NCBI GenBank assembly: GCA_051880395.1
Contig: JBJENW010000373.1
Location: 1 to 32,796, forward strand
Length of the DNA: 32,796 nucleotides
Reading direction: 5' to 3'
Source of the DNA: JBJENW01 sp051880395
GTDB lineage: Bacteria > Bacillota > Clostridia > Lachnospirales > Lachnospiraceae
Shown: positions 1 through 8,339 of the stretch, piece after piece
Numbering within the stretch: position 1 is the stretch's first letter
Layout: the number at the start of each line of letters is the position of its first letter
Position numbers and translations under genes: made by a program
Notes under the pieces: generated by a model
What the model saw: only the letters and a program-made list of their open reading frames with translations
What the model was told of the DNA's origin: nothing
Databases searched by the model: none

Positions 1-48
1 TTTGCTCTATTTTGAATTTTTATTTATGTTTTTTGCATATTCTTTCAC

Positions 49-77
49 TTGCTATTTTCTGTTTTTTGTTGTATAGT
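49..77 (+). promoter_or_regulatory. Predicted sigma-A promoter of argG
   Basis: TTGCTA at 49-54 and TATAGT at 72-77 are separated by exactly 17 bases. The expected transcript start near 84 leaves a leader of about 45 bases before the argG start at 129. No convincing ArgR box was recognised in the leader. Confidence 0.55.
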
Positions 78-128
78 AGGTGTAAGCGTGTAAATAAACA
101 CATTTTTGAAGAAAGGAATCGAATACAT

Positions 129-1361
129 ATGAAAGAAAAAGTTGTTTTAGCGTACTCCGGTGGACTCGATACCACTGCTATTATCCCTTGGTTAAAAGAA
201 AATTACGGTTATGATGTCATCTGCTGCTGCGTCAATTGCGGACAGGGTGAAGAGTTAGACGGACTTGATGAACGTGCAAAATTGTCCGGCGCAAGCAAAT
301 TATACATCGAAGATATCACCGATGAGTTCTGTGAAGATTACATCATGCCTTGTGTACAGGCTGGCGCCGTATATGAGCATAAATATCTGCTCGGTACTTC
401 TATGGCTCGTCCAGGTATCGCAAAAAAACTGGTGGAGATCGCAAGAAAAGAAAACGCCGTAGCCATCTGCCACGGTGCGACCGGAAAAGGAAACGATCAG
501 ATTCGCTTCGAATTAAGTATCAAAGCACTGGCTCCGGATATTCAGATCATTGCTCCATGGCGTGACGAAAAATGGACCATGCAGTCCCGCGAAGACGAAA
601 TCGAATTCTGTAGACAGCACGGTATCAACCTTCCATTCTCCGCTGATAACAGCTACAGCCGTGACCGTAACCTGTGGCACATCAGCCACGAAGGCCTCGA
701 ACTGGAAGATCCGGCAAATGAACCGAACTACGATCATCTCCTGGTACTCGGTGCTTCTCCGGAAAAAGCACCGGATGAAGGCGAATATGTCACCATGACA
801 TTTGAACAGGGTGTTCCAAAAAGCGTAAACGGAAAAGAGATGAAAGTTTCCGATATCATCCGTACCTTGAACGATTTAGGTGCGAAACACGGCATCGGTA
901 TCGTGGATATCGTAGAAAACCGTGTCGTTGGAATGAAATCCCGTGGTGTGTATGAAACTCCGGGCGGAACCATCTTAATGGAAGCTCATGATCAGTTAGA
1001 AGAACTGGTATTAGACCGTGATACAATGAACGCAAAGAAAGATATCGGTAATAAATTAGCGCAGTTGGTATACGAAGGAAAATGGTTTACACCTCTGTGT
1101 GATGCCATTCAGGCCTTTGTAAAATCCACACAGCAGTATGTGACGGGTGAAGTCAAATTCAAGCTTTACAAAGGAAATATCATCAAAGCCGGTTCTACTT
1201 CTCCGTACTCTTTATACAGCGAGTCTTTGGCAAGCTTCACCACTGGTGATCTTTATGACCATCATGACGCAGAGGGATTTATCACCCTGTTTGGTCTGCC
1301 AATGAAAGTTCGTGCAATGAAAATGGCTGAAGCCGAAAAAAATAAAAATAACCAGAAATAA
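129..1361 (+). CDS. argG: Argininosuccinate synthase
   Basis: This enzyme joins citrulline and aspartate, using ATP, to make argininosuccinate in the cytoplasmic arginine pathway. The protein is 410 residues, the normal family length. It opens with the nucleotide-binding PP-loop AYSGGLDT at residues 8-15. Further family segments are the conserved GATGKGNDQIRFE stretch and the acidic EDPANEP stretch in the middle, and the SPYSLYSESLASF region near the C terminus. The frame stays open upstream to base 12, but the ATG at 129 is the right start: AAAGGA lies about 11 bases before it, and the extra 39 residues would be hydrophobic and unlike any argG. No argH or other arginine gene follows inside the window. 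The gene is followed by a strong terminator, so it is likely monocistronic or the last gene of its unit. Confidence 0.97.
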   Translation: MKEKVVLAYSGGLDTTAIIPWLKENYGYDVICCCVNCGQGEELDGLDERAKLSGASKLYIEDITDEFCEDYIMPCVQAGAVYEHKYLLGTSMARPGIAKKLVEIARKENAVAICHGATGKGNDQIRFELSIKALAPDIQIIAPWRDEKWTMQSREDEIEFCRQHGINLPFSADNSYSRDRNLWHISHEGLELEDPANEPNYDHLLVLGASPEKAPDEGEYVTMTFEQGVPKSVNGKEMKVSDIIRTLNDLGAKHGIGIVDIVENRVVGMKSRGVYETPGGTILMEAHDQLEELVLDRDTMNAKKDIGNKLAQLVYEGKWFTPLCDAIQAFVKSTQQYVTGEVKFKLYKGNIIKAGSTSPYSLYSESLASFTTGDLYDHHDAEGFITLFGLPMKVRAMKMAEAEKNKNNQK

Positions 1362-1382
1362 AATTTTATTTTTTAAAAAAAC

Positions 1383-1414
1383 ATCCGCTCTTTGTTCAAG
1401 AGCGGATATTTTTT
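1383..1414. terminator. Bidirectional rho-independent terminator between argG and the ABC permease
   Basis: A perfect 10-bp stem (ATCCGCTCTT at 1383-1392 with AAGAGCGGAT at 1398-1407) has a 5-base loop. It is followed by T6 on the plus strand and preceded by A-rich sequence that serves as the T tract on the minus strand. It can end both convergent units. Confidence 0.9.
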
Positions 1415-1464
1415 GCTGTTTTTCCAAACCTGTTCTTCGGTTCACACCAAAAATAATATTCTAT

Positions 1465-2664
1465 TTATTGAAATCTCAGTGCATCGATCGGTTTTTTTGA
1501 AGCTGCTTTTTTTGCCGGATATAGGCCAAATACGACGCCGATCACACAGGAAAAAGCAACGGAGATCCATACAACTGTTCCATTCATCGTAAGCTGCATA
1601 CTGTCTCCCATACAGATTCCCGCAATCTTTAACGCAGCTATAGAAAACAGGATTCCACACAGACATCCGGCAAGACTTACGATCACTGCTTCCATCAAAA
1701 ACTGAAGCAGAATGCTTCCCTGACCGGCTCCAATAGCCTTTCGAATTCCAATCTCTTTTGTTCGTTCCGTCACAGATACCAGCATAATATTCATAATACC
1801 AATTCCTCCTACCAAAAGCGAGATTGCTGCAATTCCTCCGATCAGAAGCGACATCGTATGACTGACTTCTTCCCGTGCTTCCATGATTTCTGACTGACTC
1901 TGCACAGAAAAAGCATCCTCATCATTTTTCAATCGAGATAATAATGCCTGCTCGACTGCTGCCTGCGCCTCATCCATAGATACATTTTCTACTGCTGATA
2001 TATATACATTACTCACACTGCGCGCCGTTTCTTTTAATCTGCTCAGCGTGGAATATGGAATATATCCCTCCAGCGTAACGGTTTCTTCATCTGAACTTCC
2101 GAAAAGACTTGTTGTCGTATTTGTCTCCTCTGAAAGTACCCCTACCACTGTAAAAGTTCTTCCATCCAAGGAAAATGTTTCCCCTTCCACATTCGCATAT
2201 CCAAACAATTCCACTGCTGTATCATATGTCAGTACGATCGCACTTGTATGATTCTCCACATCCGTCTGTTTTAAAAATCTTCCTGCAAAAAGTTCCTGCT
2301 GCATGATTTCAAAATAACTGCCTGTCGTTCCATATAACTGCATCGTATCGCTGGTCATTGTTGTTTTTGCGGTCGCACTGCTTCGTGTAAACGGTGCTGC
2401 CGCCTCAATTTCTTTTTCATCAAATAAAGAATTAAGTTCCTCTAACCGAATCGGATTTTCTTTATCATCTGTAATTCGAACCGTCAGATAATCCGAACCG
2501 ATCGATGAAATCTGATCTGTCACCGAACTCGTTGCTCCGTCTGCAATGGATACCAGAACGATCAATGCTGCCACGCCGATACAAATCCCCAGCATAGAAA
2601 GAAATGTCCGGATTTTATTTGACCGTACCGCAGACCAGGCCATTTTCCAAATCTGTTTTATCAT
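1465..2664 (-). CDS. MacB/FtsX-type ABC transporter permease
   Basis: A 399-residue permease of the MacB family. The topology is typical: one N-terminal membrane helix (around residues 20-42, IRTFLSMLGICIGVAALIVL), a large extracytoplasmic domain of roughly 230 residues, then three C-terminal helices. The cytoplasmic loop TERTKEIGIRKAIGA, a family hallmark that contacts the ATPase, lies between the second and third helices. The gene overlaps the upstream ATPase gene by four bases (ATGA), so the two are translationally coupled. In Gram-positives such permeases act with an ATPase and a HlyD-like adaptor to drive peptide or small-molecule export by a mechanotransmission cycle. The substrate cannot be told from sequence. 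This is the last gene of its operon, ending at the shared terminator with argG. Confidence 0.9.
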   Translation of the reverse strand: MIKQIWKMAWSAVRSNKIRTFLSMLGICIGVAALIVLVSIADGATSSVTDQISSIGSDYLTVRITDDKENPIRLEELNSLFDEKEIEAAAPFTRSSATAKTTMTSDTMQLYGTTGSYFEIMQQELFAGRFLKQTDVENHTSAIVLTYDTAVELFGYANVEGETFSLDGRTFTVVGVLSEETNTTTSLFGSSDEETVTLEGYIPYSTLSRLKETARSVSNVYISAVENVSMDEAQAAVEQALLSRLKNDEDAFSVQSQSEIMEAREEVSHTMSLLIGGIAAISLLVGGIGIMNIMLVSVTERTKEIGIRKAIGAGQGSILLQFLMEAVIVSLAGCLCGILFSIAALKIAGICMGDSMQLTMNGTVVWISVAFSCVIGVVFGLYPAKKAASKKPIDALRFQ

Positions 2665-3365
2665 TCCTGCATTGCCCCTTCCATTCTTTTTTCCTCATCC
2701 ACGCATTCTTTTACAATTCCATCCCGAATAAAAATCTTTCGCTCTGCCTCATCTGCCACATGTGCATCATGCGTGATCAAAACGATCGTATTTCCGGCAT
2801 CATGCAATTCATGAAACAGACGCATGATCTCTTCTCCTGTCTTCGAATCCAGGTTTCCTGTCGGCTCATCTGCCAAAAACAGAGACGGGCGCGTCACAAG
2901 TGCGCGTGCGATCGCTACACGCTGCTGTTGTCCTCCCGATAATTCCATCGGTCTGTGGCGCATGCGATGCGATAACTCTACTTTTTCAAGTGCCGCCTGC
3001 ACACGCCGTTTTCGCTCTGCCTGCGGCACGCGTTGATAGATCAACGGAAGTTCCACATTTTCTTCTGCTGTCAGCTTCGGCAGAAGATTAAAATTTTGAA
3101 AAATAAACCCGATCTTATGATTTCGGATCTTCGCCAGTTCTTTTTCTGTATAATCCTGTATGGATATCCCATCCAAAAGATACGTTCCTTCATCTGCCAG
3201 ATCCAGACAGCCTATAATATTCATCATTGTAGATTTTCCGCTTCCGGAAGGACCAATGATACTGACAAATTCCCCATCCTCTATGGAAAGGGATGCATGT
3301 TGCAGTGCATATACTGTATCCTCTCCGATCTGATATGTTTTTGAAACATCCTGAAGCTGTATCAT
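2661..3365 (-). CDS. ABC transporter ATP-binding protein (MacB/LolD type)
   Basis: A 234-residue ATPase that powers the neighbouring permease. All motifs are present: Walker A GPSGSGKST at residues 38-46, Q-loop in FIFQNFNLLPKLT, ABC signature LSGGQQQRVAIARAL, Walker B LFLADEPTG, D-loop NLDSKTG, and the H-loop histidine in IVLITHD. Length and motif spelling match the MacB/LolD/YknY subfamily. Its ATG overlaps the stop codon of the HlyD-like gene by one base (TGATG), and its own stop overlaps the permease start. The final 20 residues (EECVDEEKRMEGAMQE region) are a charged tail. It is expected on the cytoplasmic face of the membrane as a dimer with two permease copies. Confidence 0.95.
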   Translation of the reverse strand: MIQLQDVSKTYQIGEDTVYALQHASLSIEDGEFVSIIGPSGSGKSTMMNIIGCLDLADEGTYLLDGISIQDYTEKELAKIRNHKIGFIFQNFNLLPKLTAEENVELPLIYQRVPQAERKRRVQAALEKVELSHRMRHRPMELSGGQQQRVAIARALVTRPSLFLADEPTGNLDSKTGEEIMRLFHELHDAGNTIVLITHDAHVADEAERKIFIRDGIVKECVDEEKRMEGAMQE

Positions 3366-5104
3366 CAGCGATCACCTCCGGATTTTCCGCCAAAGCCGCC
3401 ACCTGGCATATTTCCTCCGCCACCTGGCATATCACCGCCCGGCATGTTTCCACCTGGCATATCACCATTTTGACCTCCGCCGAAGCCACCGGACATTCCT
3501 TTTGTGGATGAATCCTTTTCACTACCTAATCTCTGATAATAAATAGTGGTGCCAACATCCAGCCCTTCTGTAATTTCCACCGTCGTCTCATTCGAAAGTC
3601 CGGTTGTCACTTCCTGTTCTCCCGAAAGTGTTCCATCCTCTGCTTTCTGTGTATATACGAAGGATCTTCCTCCACGCTCCTGCAGTGCTGCTGCCGGAAT
3701 CGTTACAACGCCTTCTTTTTTCTCTACTGTAATTGTTGCAGACGCACTCATTCCCGCTTTCATTTCGCTGCTCTTTGGAATGCTGATCTCGACACTGTAT
3801 TTTGCCACTCCACTGTTGGATGTACTGGCACTGCTGCTGACTTTCTGTACTGTACCGGTAAACGTTTCATCCGAAAGTGCATCCAGCGTAATTTCTGCCT
3901 CCTGTCCTTCGGAAACAGAATTGATATCGAGTTCATCAACATTTACGGTTACCGACATGGTGTCCTCTGATGCAAACGTAAACGCTGTTACATCCGTACT
4001 GAACGAATTTGTTGTACTGTTGGTTCCCGTTGTCTGCGCAGCTTGTGAAGTTGCAGCAGCCACCTGCGCAGCCCCCGAAGACTGCATCTCTCCCCCTCCT
4101 GCAGTTCCTCGCACCTGCATACCCGAATTACCTGTCTGCATCGAAGTGTTTGGCATGCCTCCTGTCTGTCCGGTCGCTGCATTTTGCTGATTCGGATTTT
4201 CCTGCGTTTGATCTCCTTGATTCGGATTTGAATCGGAATAATCCGGCTGCTGACCCTGATCCGGTGTCTGCACATTTTTTTCTGTCTGCGTTTTTTCAAT
4301 TTGATGATCTGGTGTCTGGTTCTGCACATTCGCCGCTGTCACAGCGCTTAGATTTAATGCACTGATACTACTTTTCACAACAGTATTAGACAGATTTGTC
4401 GCTGCGATACCACTGGTTTCTCCGGAAGCAGACAAATTTGTTGCCGTGCTTTTTTGATTATTAGAAGATGTCAATGTACTTTTTGTACCTGAAGTCGTAT
4501 CATCAGAACTGCTGTCACCTGCTGTTTCTTCCGAAACATATACCTCTCCCACGATCCCTGCTTTTTTTGCTTTGATCGAAGGATTCTTTTTTAGTGCCTG
4601 CAATTCATCCAGCGTTTCTTCCAGTGCTTCTTTCTGCGCATTCCAGAGTTCTGTTTCTTCCTCCGAAATATCCTCGTCATCTTCTGCATCTTCTAGTTCT
4701 TCCTCTATCTGATCAATTTGTTTTTGCACTTCCACAACACGCTGCAACACCGACAACGAATTTACGGTTGCCAGTACATCCCCTTTTTTCACGGTATCTC
4801 CACTCTCCACATTCACTGCATCCATTGTCAAACCGGACGGTATCGTCAAACTATCCGTCGCAGCCATTGTCAGATTTCCTGTTCCAACAATCGTATTTGC
4901 GAGATCTCCCTGTTCGGCCTGAACTTCCGTAACTTTTCTCTCCATTGCCGGCACCTGGGTCCGCTGTTTCTGCCAGTACCACACGCCACCGGATACGACA
5001 ATCACAGCCGCCATCGAAACACAAATTATTTTTTTCTTCTTTCCTGTTTTCTTTTTTCCGGCCTGCTTTTGCACTACCGGTCCTTTCCATCCTCTTTTTT
5101 TCAC
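3365..5104 (-). CDS. HlyD-family (RND-type) efflux adaptor with low-complexity insert and Gly-Met-Pro-rich tail
   Basis: A 579-residue membrane-anchored adaptor for the ABC transporter encoded downstream. It has a basic N terminus, one membrane helix (about residues 29-46), a biotinyl-lipoyl-like half (SGDTVKKGDVLATV) and a Glu-rich coiled-coil hairpin (about 118-170). A beta-barrel half follows (VNVDELDINSVSEGQEAEITLDA), then a C-terminal domain with VVTIPAAALQERGGRSFVY. Two features are unusual. A stretch of roughly 180 residues rich in Ser, Thr, Gln and Asn (about 190-370) splits the adaptor fold, and the protein ends in a Gly-rich tail with MPGG repeated five times. Translation starts at GTG, supported by AAAGGAG eight bases upstream; no nearby ATG has a site. 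In Gram-positives the adaptor would extend across the wall. The insert probably acts as a spacer, which is inference. Confidence 0.88.
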   Translation of the reverse strand: MKKRGWKGPVVQKQAGKKKTGKKKKIICVSMAAVIVVSGGVWYWQKQRTQVPAMERKVTEVQAEQGDLANTIVGTGNLTMAATDSLTIPSGLTMDAVNVESGDTVKKGDVLATVNSLSVLQRVVEVQKQIDQIEEELEDAEDDEDISEEETELWNAQKEALEETLDELQALKKNPSIKAKKAGIVGEVYVSEETAGDSSSDDTTSGTKSTLTSSNNQKSTATNLSASGETSGIAATNLSNTVVKSSISALNLSAVTAANVQNQTPDHQIEKTQTEKNVQTPDQGQQPDYSDSNPNQGDQTQENPNQQNAATGQTGGMPNTSMQTGNSGMQVRGTAGGGEMQSSGAAQVAAATSQAAQTTGTNSTTNSFSTDVTAFTFASEDTMSVTVNVDELDINSVSEGQEAEITLDALSDETFTGTVQKVSSSASTSNSGVAKYSVEISIPKSSEMKAGMSASATITVEKKEGVVTIPAAALQERGGRSFVYTQKAEDGTLSGEQEVTTGLSNETTVEITEGLDVGTTIYYQRLGSEKDSSTKGMSGGFGGGQNGDMPGGNMPGGDMPGGGGNMPGGGFGGKSGGDR

Positions 5105-5123
5105 GCTACATGCTCCTTTCTTC

Positions 5124-5711
5124 TTACCCTTGCTGTGAAGATTCTTTCTCTTGTGATGTGCTCTCGAATGAAATCAGACTGATTTTTTCTGTTGTTCCAT
5201 CCGATTCCTGCGAGACTGCAATTACATCTCCCTCTGCAATATCCGAAACTTCAATGGTCTCTTCCATTTCCTCTGGCATCTGTTTTCCGTTCCCATCATC
5301 CGGTCTTTCTCCACTCGGCATATCTTTTGGCGCTTCCCCGTCCGGTCTTTCTCCACTCGGCATATCTTTTGGCGCTTCCCCGTCTGGTCTTTCTCCCATC
5401 TGACGTCCTCCCATCGTCTGTCGCACGATTTTGGTATCTTCACTGATCGTAATTTCTTTTTCTTCCCCTGTCAGGTCCAAAAATGAGGACGAAGATGCAT
5501 CTTCCTGTTCTTTTGGTTGTTCTCGTGTTCCAATCGCGATCGTAATGCTGTCTGCATCTACATGCTTCACCTCCCCATATATTCTGTTATCCTCCATGTG
5601 CGGTTTTTCTGAGACTGTCTTATTCTGACTTGTTGTTTTTTCCCCACAGGCACTGCATGTCAAAAGTGCAGCTACAAGCATACAAGTACCTACAATATGT
5701 TTTTTTCTCAT
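5124..5711 (-). CDS. Putative lipoprotein with acidic Pro/Gly/Met-rich repeats, first gene of the ABC export operon
   Basis: A 195-residue secreted protein of unknown function. A short basic start and hydrophobic helix lead to a Cys-rich lipobox region (LLTCSAC, probable lipidation at Cys22). Residues from about 45 to 95 have a small beta-rich appearance (GEVKHVDADSITIAIGTRE), resembling short lipoproteins that often precede HlyD-like genes in Clostridia. The centre carries a 14-residue repeat (GERPDGEAPKDMPS) in two full copies and a partial third. It is followed by an acidic segment and IEVSDIAEGDVIAVSQESDG. The AAAGGAA site seven bases before the ATG fits the start. The downstream adaptor gene begins 19 bases after this stop, so both are co-transcribed. 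It may help the exporter on the outside, but that is inferred only from position. Confidence 0.7.
   Translation of the reverse strand: MRKKHIVGTCMLVAALLTCSACGEKTTSQNKTVSEKPHMEDNRIYGEVKHVDADSITIAIGTREQPKEQEDASSSSFLDLTGEEKEITISEDTKIVRQTMGGRQMGERPDGEAPKDMPSGERPDGEAPKDMPSGERPDDGNGKQMPEEMEETIEVSDIAEGDVIAVSQESDGTTEKISLISFESTSQEKESSQQG
5301..5395 (-). repeat. Tandem 42-bp coding repeat inside the lipoprotein gene
   Basis: Two near-identical 42-bp units (5301-5342 and 5343-5384) and a partial third encode the 14-residue repeat GERPDGEAPKDMPS. The units differ by one or two bases, so they are young and could vary in number by slippage or unequal recombination without breaking the frame. Confidence 0.85.
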
Positions 5712-5749
5712 AAAAAAATTCCTTTCTATAACTGATTTTCTTTTCTCTC

Positions 5750-5782
5750 AGTATAGAAAGGAAACTTTAAGCGAAGCTTAAA
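5750..5782 (-). promoter_or_regulatory. Promoter of the lipoprotein-ABC operon with inverted-repeat operator
   Basis: On the minus strand a TATACT -10 lies at 5755-5750. The -35 position (5778-5773, AGCTTC) is poor. A perfect inverted repeat, TTTAAGC-GAA-GCTTAAA (5766-5782), covers the -35 region. A weak -35 under a palindrome suggests control by a bound regulator, either activator or repressor. The regulator is not evident; the MocR gene immediately upstream is one candidate by proximity only. Confidence 0.5.
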
Positions 5783-5814
5783 TATTGTATGAACAATTTG
5801 TGAAACTTTCCTCA

Positions 5815-7254
5815 TCATTTGTGGCAAAGTACCTCAAAAATTGCTTCCAAACCCTGGCGTATCTCGTCTTCCTGCAAATTCCCGTAGCCAAGCAGAATCG
5901 TAGGATATCTGTGCTTCTCACCAAAATTTTCTGCTTCTTCACGATTCCGAAAATATTCCGACAGACCATAGATCTTTACCCCTTTTTCTGCCAGCTTCTG
6001 CACCAACTCCTGCTCCGAAAAGGTTGTATGTACTTCCACGAGAACATGTAGTCCCGCATGATCTCCATACACACGATGTACCCAAGTCGCTTTTTTCAAC
6101 TCCGCTGTCAAAAAATCATGCTTTGACTTATAAATGCCGCGCATCCGATTCAGGTTCCGTTCAAACCCGCCGCTCTCCAGAAAGTAATACAGCACGTCCT
6201 GCTGGAATTTCGGCACCGTCACTGCATAAAATCCGCACTTTTTCTCATATATGCGAAGCAGCGACTCCGGCAGCACCATATACCCCACGCGCACAGCCGA
6301 GGCAATACTTTTTGAAAAGGTTCCCATATAGATCACACGACCATTCACATCAATGCTCTGCAAAGACGGAATGGGTTTTCCACGATAACGAAATTCGCTG
6401 TCGTGATCATCTTCTATAATATAACGCCCTTCTTTCCCTTCTGCCCACTTCAAAAGTTCTAGCCGCCGTTTCATCGACATGACCACTCCCAACGGAAACT
6501 GATGAGATGGCATGACATATACAATATCCGCATCCGTTTTTTGTAATTCATCTATGCAAAGCCCGTTTTCATCCATCTCCACGCTGCTTACTTTGTACTG
6601 TAAATTGGAGAAAATTCGATATGCCTGCATAAACGACGGACTTTCCATCGCCACATGTCGGTCATTTTCTAAAATCTGCGACAAAAGCAGAAGAAGATAC
6701 TCATTTCCCGCTCCAATGATCACCTGATGCGGGCTGCAATTTACCCCACGTGCCTGATGCAGATACTTACAAATTTCTCTGCGCAGACGAAACTCGCCTT
6801 TCTGCCCACTCGACAAAAACATCTGTTTTGGATTCTGCCATGCCTGACGGCTGCATTTTTTCCACACATTATACGGGAACTGTTTGAGATCCACGGAATA
6901 TGGATTAAAATCAATCTGAATCTGTTCTTCTTTCGGTCCTCTTCTCGGCTCAACGCAATATGACATCTGTTCTTCTTTATTTTGTCCCTGCATCTGATAG
7001 AGTTCTGTCACATCGCTGACAAAATAGCCGCGGTACGGCTGTGACTCGATATACCCCTCCGATAAAAGCTGATCGTAGGCATACTCGACCGTACTGCGGC
7101 TCACCTGCAGGTTCTGTGCTAACAGACGCGTAGACGGCAGCCTTTCCCCGCAGGAAAATTTGCCGTCTGCAATCTCTGTTCGTATATATTCATAGATTTG
7201 TTCGTATAAGGCTTTCTCCCCTCCACTATCTAAGGGGATCATCAATTCTATCAT
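5815..7254 (-). CDS. MocR/PdxR-type regulator: GntR winged helix fused to a PLP aminotransferase-like domain
   Basis: A 479-residue transcription regulator. Residues about 10-80 are a GntR winged helix (YEQIYEYIRTEIADGKF then LPSTRLLAQNLQVSRSTVEYAYDQL). The remainder is a fold-type I aminotransferase domain, with IIGAGNEYLLLL, the PHQFPLG and EDDHDSEFRY segments, and the likely PLP lysine in MGTFSKSIA. Proteins of this family sense PLP or amino compounds; PdxR activates pdxST, but no vitamin B6 gene is nearby, so the target is unknown. The gene starts 22 bases after the DUF2225 stop, with AAAGGAG upstream of its ATG, so it is probably the second gene of that operon. It sits just upstream of the lipoprotein-ABC operon in the same orientation, without an obvious terminator between, so some read-through is possible. 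Confidence 0.9.
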   Translation of the reverse strand: MIELMIPLDSGGEKALYEQIYEYIRTEIADGKFSCGERLPSTRLLAQNLQVSRSTVEYAYDQLLSEGYIESQPYRGYFVSDVTELYQMQGQNKEEQMSYCVEPRRGPKEEQIQIDFNPYSVDLKQFPYNVWKKCSRQAWQNPKQMFLSSGQKGEFRLRREICKYLHQARGVNCSPHQVIIGAGNEYLLLLLSQILENDRHVAMESPSFMQAYRIFSNLQYKVSSVEMDENGLCIDELQKTDADIVYVMPSHQFPLGVVMSMKRRLELLKWAEGKEGRYIIEDDHDSEFRYRGKPIPSLQSIDVNGRVIYMGTFSKSIASAVRVGYMVLPESLLRIYEKKCGFYAVTVPKFQQDVLYYFLESGGFERNLNRMRGIYKSKHDFLTAELKKATWVHRVYGDHAGLHVLVEVHTTFSEQELVQKLAEKGVKIYGLSEYFRNREEAENFGEKHRYPTILLGYGNLQEDEIRQGLEAIFEVLCHK

Positions 7255-7276
7255 GCCTCATTACTCCTTTTGTCAC

Positions 7277-8134
7277 TCATTTCTTGTCTTTTAATTTTTC
7301 CATCACTTTTTCTTTTAACTCTAGTGTCTTATCTTTCATCTTCTGGCTGACTGTCGTCGACTGAACAATAGATGCAATAAATCGGGAGCAGACCTCATAT
7401 TTTCCAAAATGATATGACATATAAGCAAGCAGATAATCGACCGTTGACTGCGGCATTCCGCACATTGGAAAGGATTCCGTGCTGATTGCTTTTAAAAATC
7501 CATCGTATGCCTCCTGATAAAATTCTTCCTCATGCTTTTTACTTTCTGCCAACCGTTTCTCGTCTTTCTTTTCAGCCGCCTCTAGTTCTTCCACATACCC
7601 GCGATACAGCCATGCCAGTTTCAGACAAATATAGGCTTTTTCACTCGTCTTTCCCTTTTTTACTACCGCATTTAAAAGTGCCAGCTCAAAGCGATCGATC
7701 GCAGTTGGATAATCATATACGATATCCTCCTGATGAGAAAGATCGGATTTAAACTGACTGCAGACATTCTCACGCACCAGTTTTCTCTGTCCGCTCGTGA
7801 TATGTTCAAACTGATTATCCAGTGCCGCATACCCACAGTGTGGACACACTGTCACGCCATATTTCATCGTATCAATATACTGAAATCGTGGCCGTAAATC
7901 CTCATCCGGCTGTAATCGCTTTGCACGCCCGCTTTTTACCATTTTGGATTTAAACTTTTTATCACAGATTGGGCATTGGATCACTTTATCCAGTAAGAAA
8001 TCCTCCTCTTTCGGAATTTCTGTTGGTGCTTTTTCTTTCACCTGTGTTTGTTCTTTCTTTTTCTCTTCTCCAAATAGATCCAGCTTTTCCGCTGTCTTAA
8101 AGCCAAATTTTTCAAGTCCTGCCAAGATACCCAT
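7277..8134 (-). CDS. DUF2225 family protein with two CxxC pairs
   Basis: A 285-residue cytoplasmic protein of the DUF2225 family, whose function is not established. Two CxxC pairs, CPIC (Cys54, Cys57) and CPHC (Cys97, Cys100), lie about 40 residues apart and probably bind one zinc ion. The C-terminal two thirds are helical and TPR-like (repeated ALLNAVVKKGKTSEKAYICLKLAWLYRGY and YLLAYMSYHFGKYEVCSRFI segments). A charged linker rich in Lys and Glu precedes the zinc region. GGAGGGG six bases before the ATG supports the start. It is the first gene of a two-gene unit with the MocR regulator. Related proteins are widespread in Clostridia and some Bacilli as single-copy genes, but I can assign no reaction. 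Confidence 0.85.
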   Translation of the reverse strand: MGILAGLEKFGFKTAEKLDLFGEEKKKEQTQVKEKAPTEIPKEEDFLLDKVIQCPICDKKFKSKMVKSGRAKRLQPDEDLRPRFQYIDTMKYGVTVCPHCGYAALDNQFEHITSGQRKLVRENVCSQFKSDLSHQEDIVYDYPTAIDRFELALLNAVVKKGKTSEKAYICLKLAWLYRGYVEELEAAEKKDEKRLAESKKHEEEFYQEAYDGFLKAISTESFPMCGMPQSTVDYLLAYMSYHFGKYEVCSRFIASIVQSTTVSQKMKDKTLELKEKVMEKLKDKK

Positions 8135-8249
8135 ACGTTCCCCTCCTCAACTAATACACGTTTGATTTCTTTCAAGCAGCACCTTTTGTACCGTTTTAGG
8201 CAACAGGTACTAGTATTTGGTACGAAATTGCTACATGATTCTATACCAT

Positions 8250-8278
8250 AGTATAACACAATTGTTAAAAACTTTAAA
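8250..8278 (-). promoter_or_regulatory. Predicted promoter of the DUF2225-MocR unit
   Basis: On the minus strand TTTAAA (8278-8273) and TATACT (8255-8250) are 17 bases apart. The leader of about 100 bases (8243-8135) contains GTAC repeats and a possible TAGCAA/TTGCCTA stem but matches no riboswitch I recognise. Bases 8279-8339, between this promoter and the hairpin element, are AT-rich with nothing identified. Confidence 0.45.
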
Positions 8279-8339
8279 GTGCTTAATACTTATTTTTTTA
8301 AATTTCTGAATATTCGACGTTGCTGTTCACACCATATTT

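Noticed and set aside
82..110. Possible ArgR box upstream of argG
   Set aside because: The AT-rich segment GTAAATAAACAC has only weak likeness to an ARG box half-site and no second half.
12..128. Extended argG start at base 12
   Set aside because: The extra 39 residues are hydrophobic and unlike argG, while the ATG at 129 has a ribosome site and yields the normal 410-residue enzyme. A predicted promoter also lies inside the extension.
3546..4190. 214-codon open frame antisense to the HlyD-like gene
   Set aside because: It is a shadow produced by the Ser/Thr-rich coding sequence of the minus-strand gene, with no ribosome site and no recognisable domains.
8135..8243. Possible riboswitch in the DUF2225 leader (GTAC repeats, TAGCAA/TTGCCTA stem)
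   Set aside because: No T-box, SAM, TPP or other known core motif and no terminator stem before the start codon; kept only as a remark in the promoter entry.
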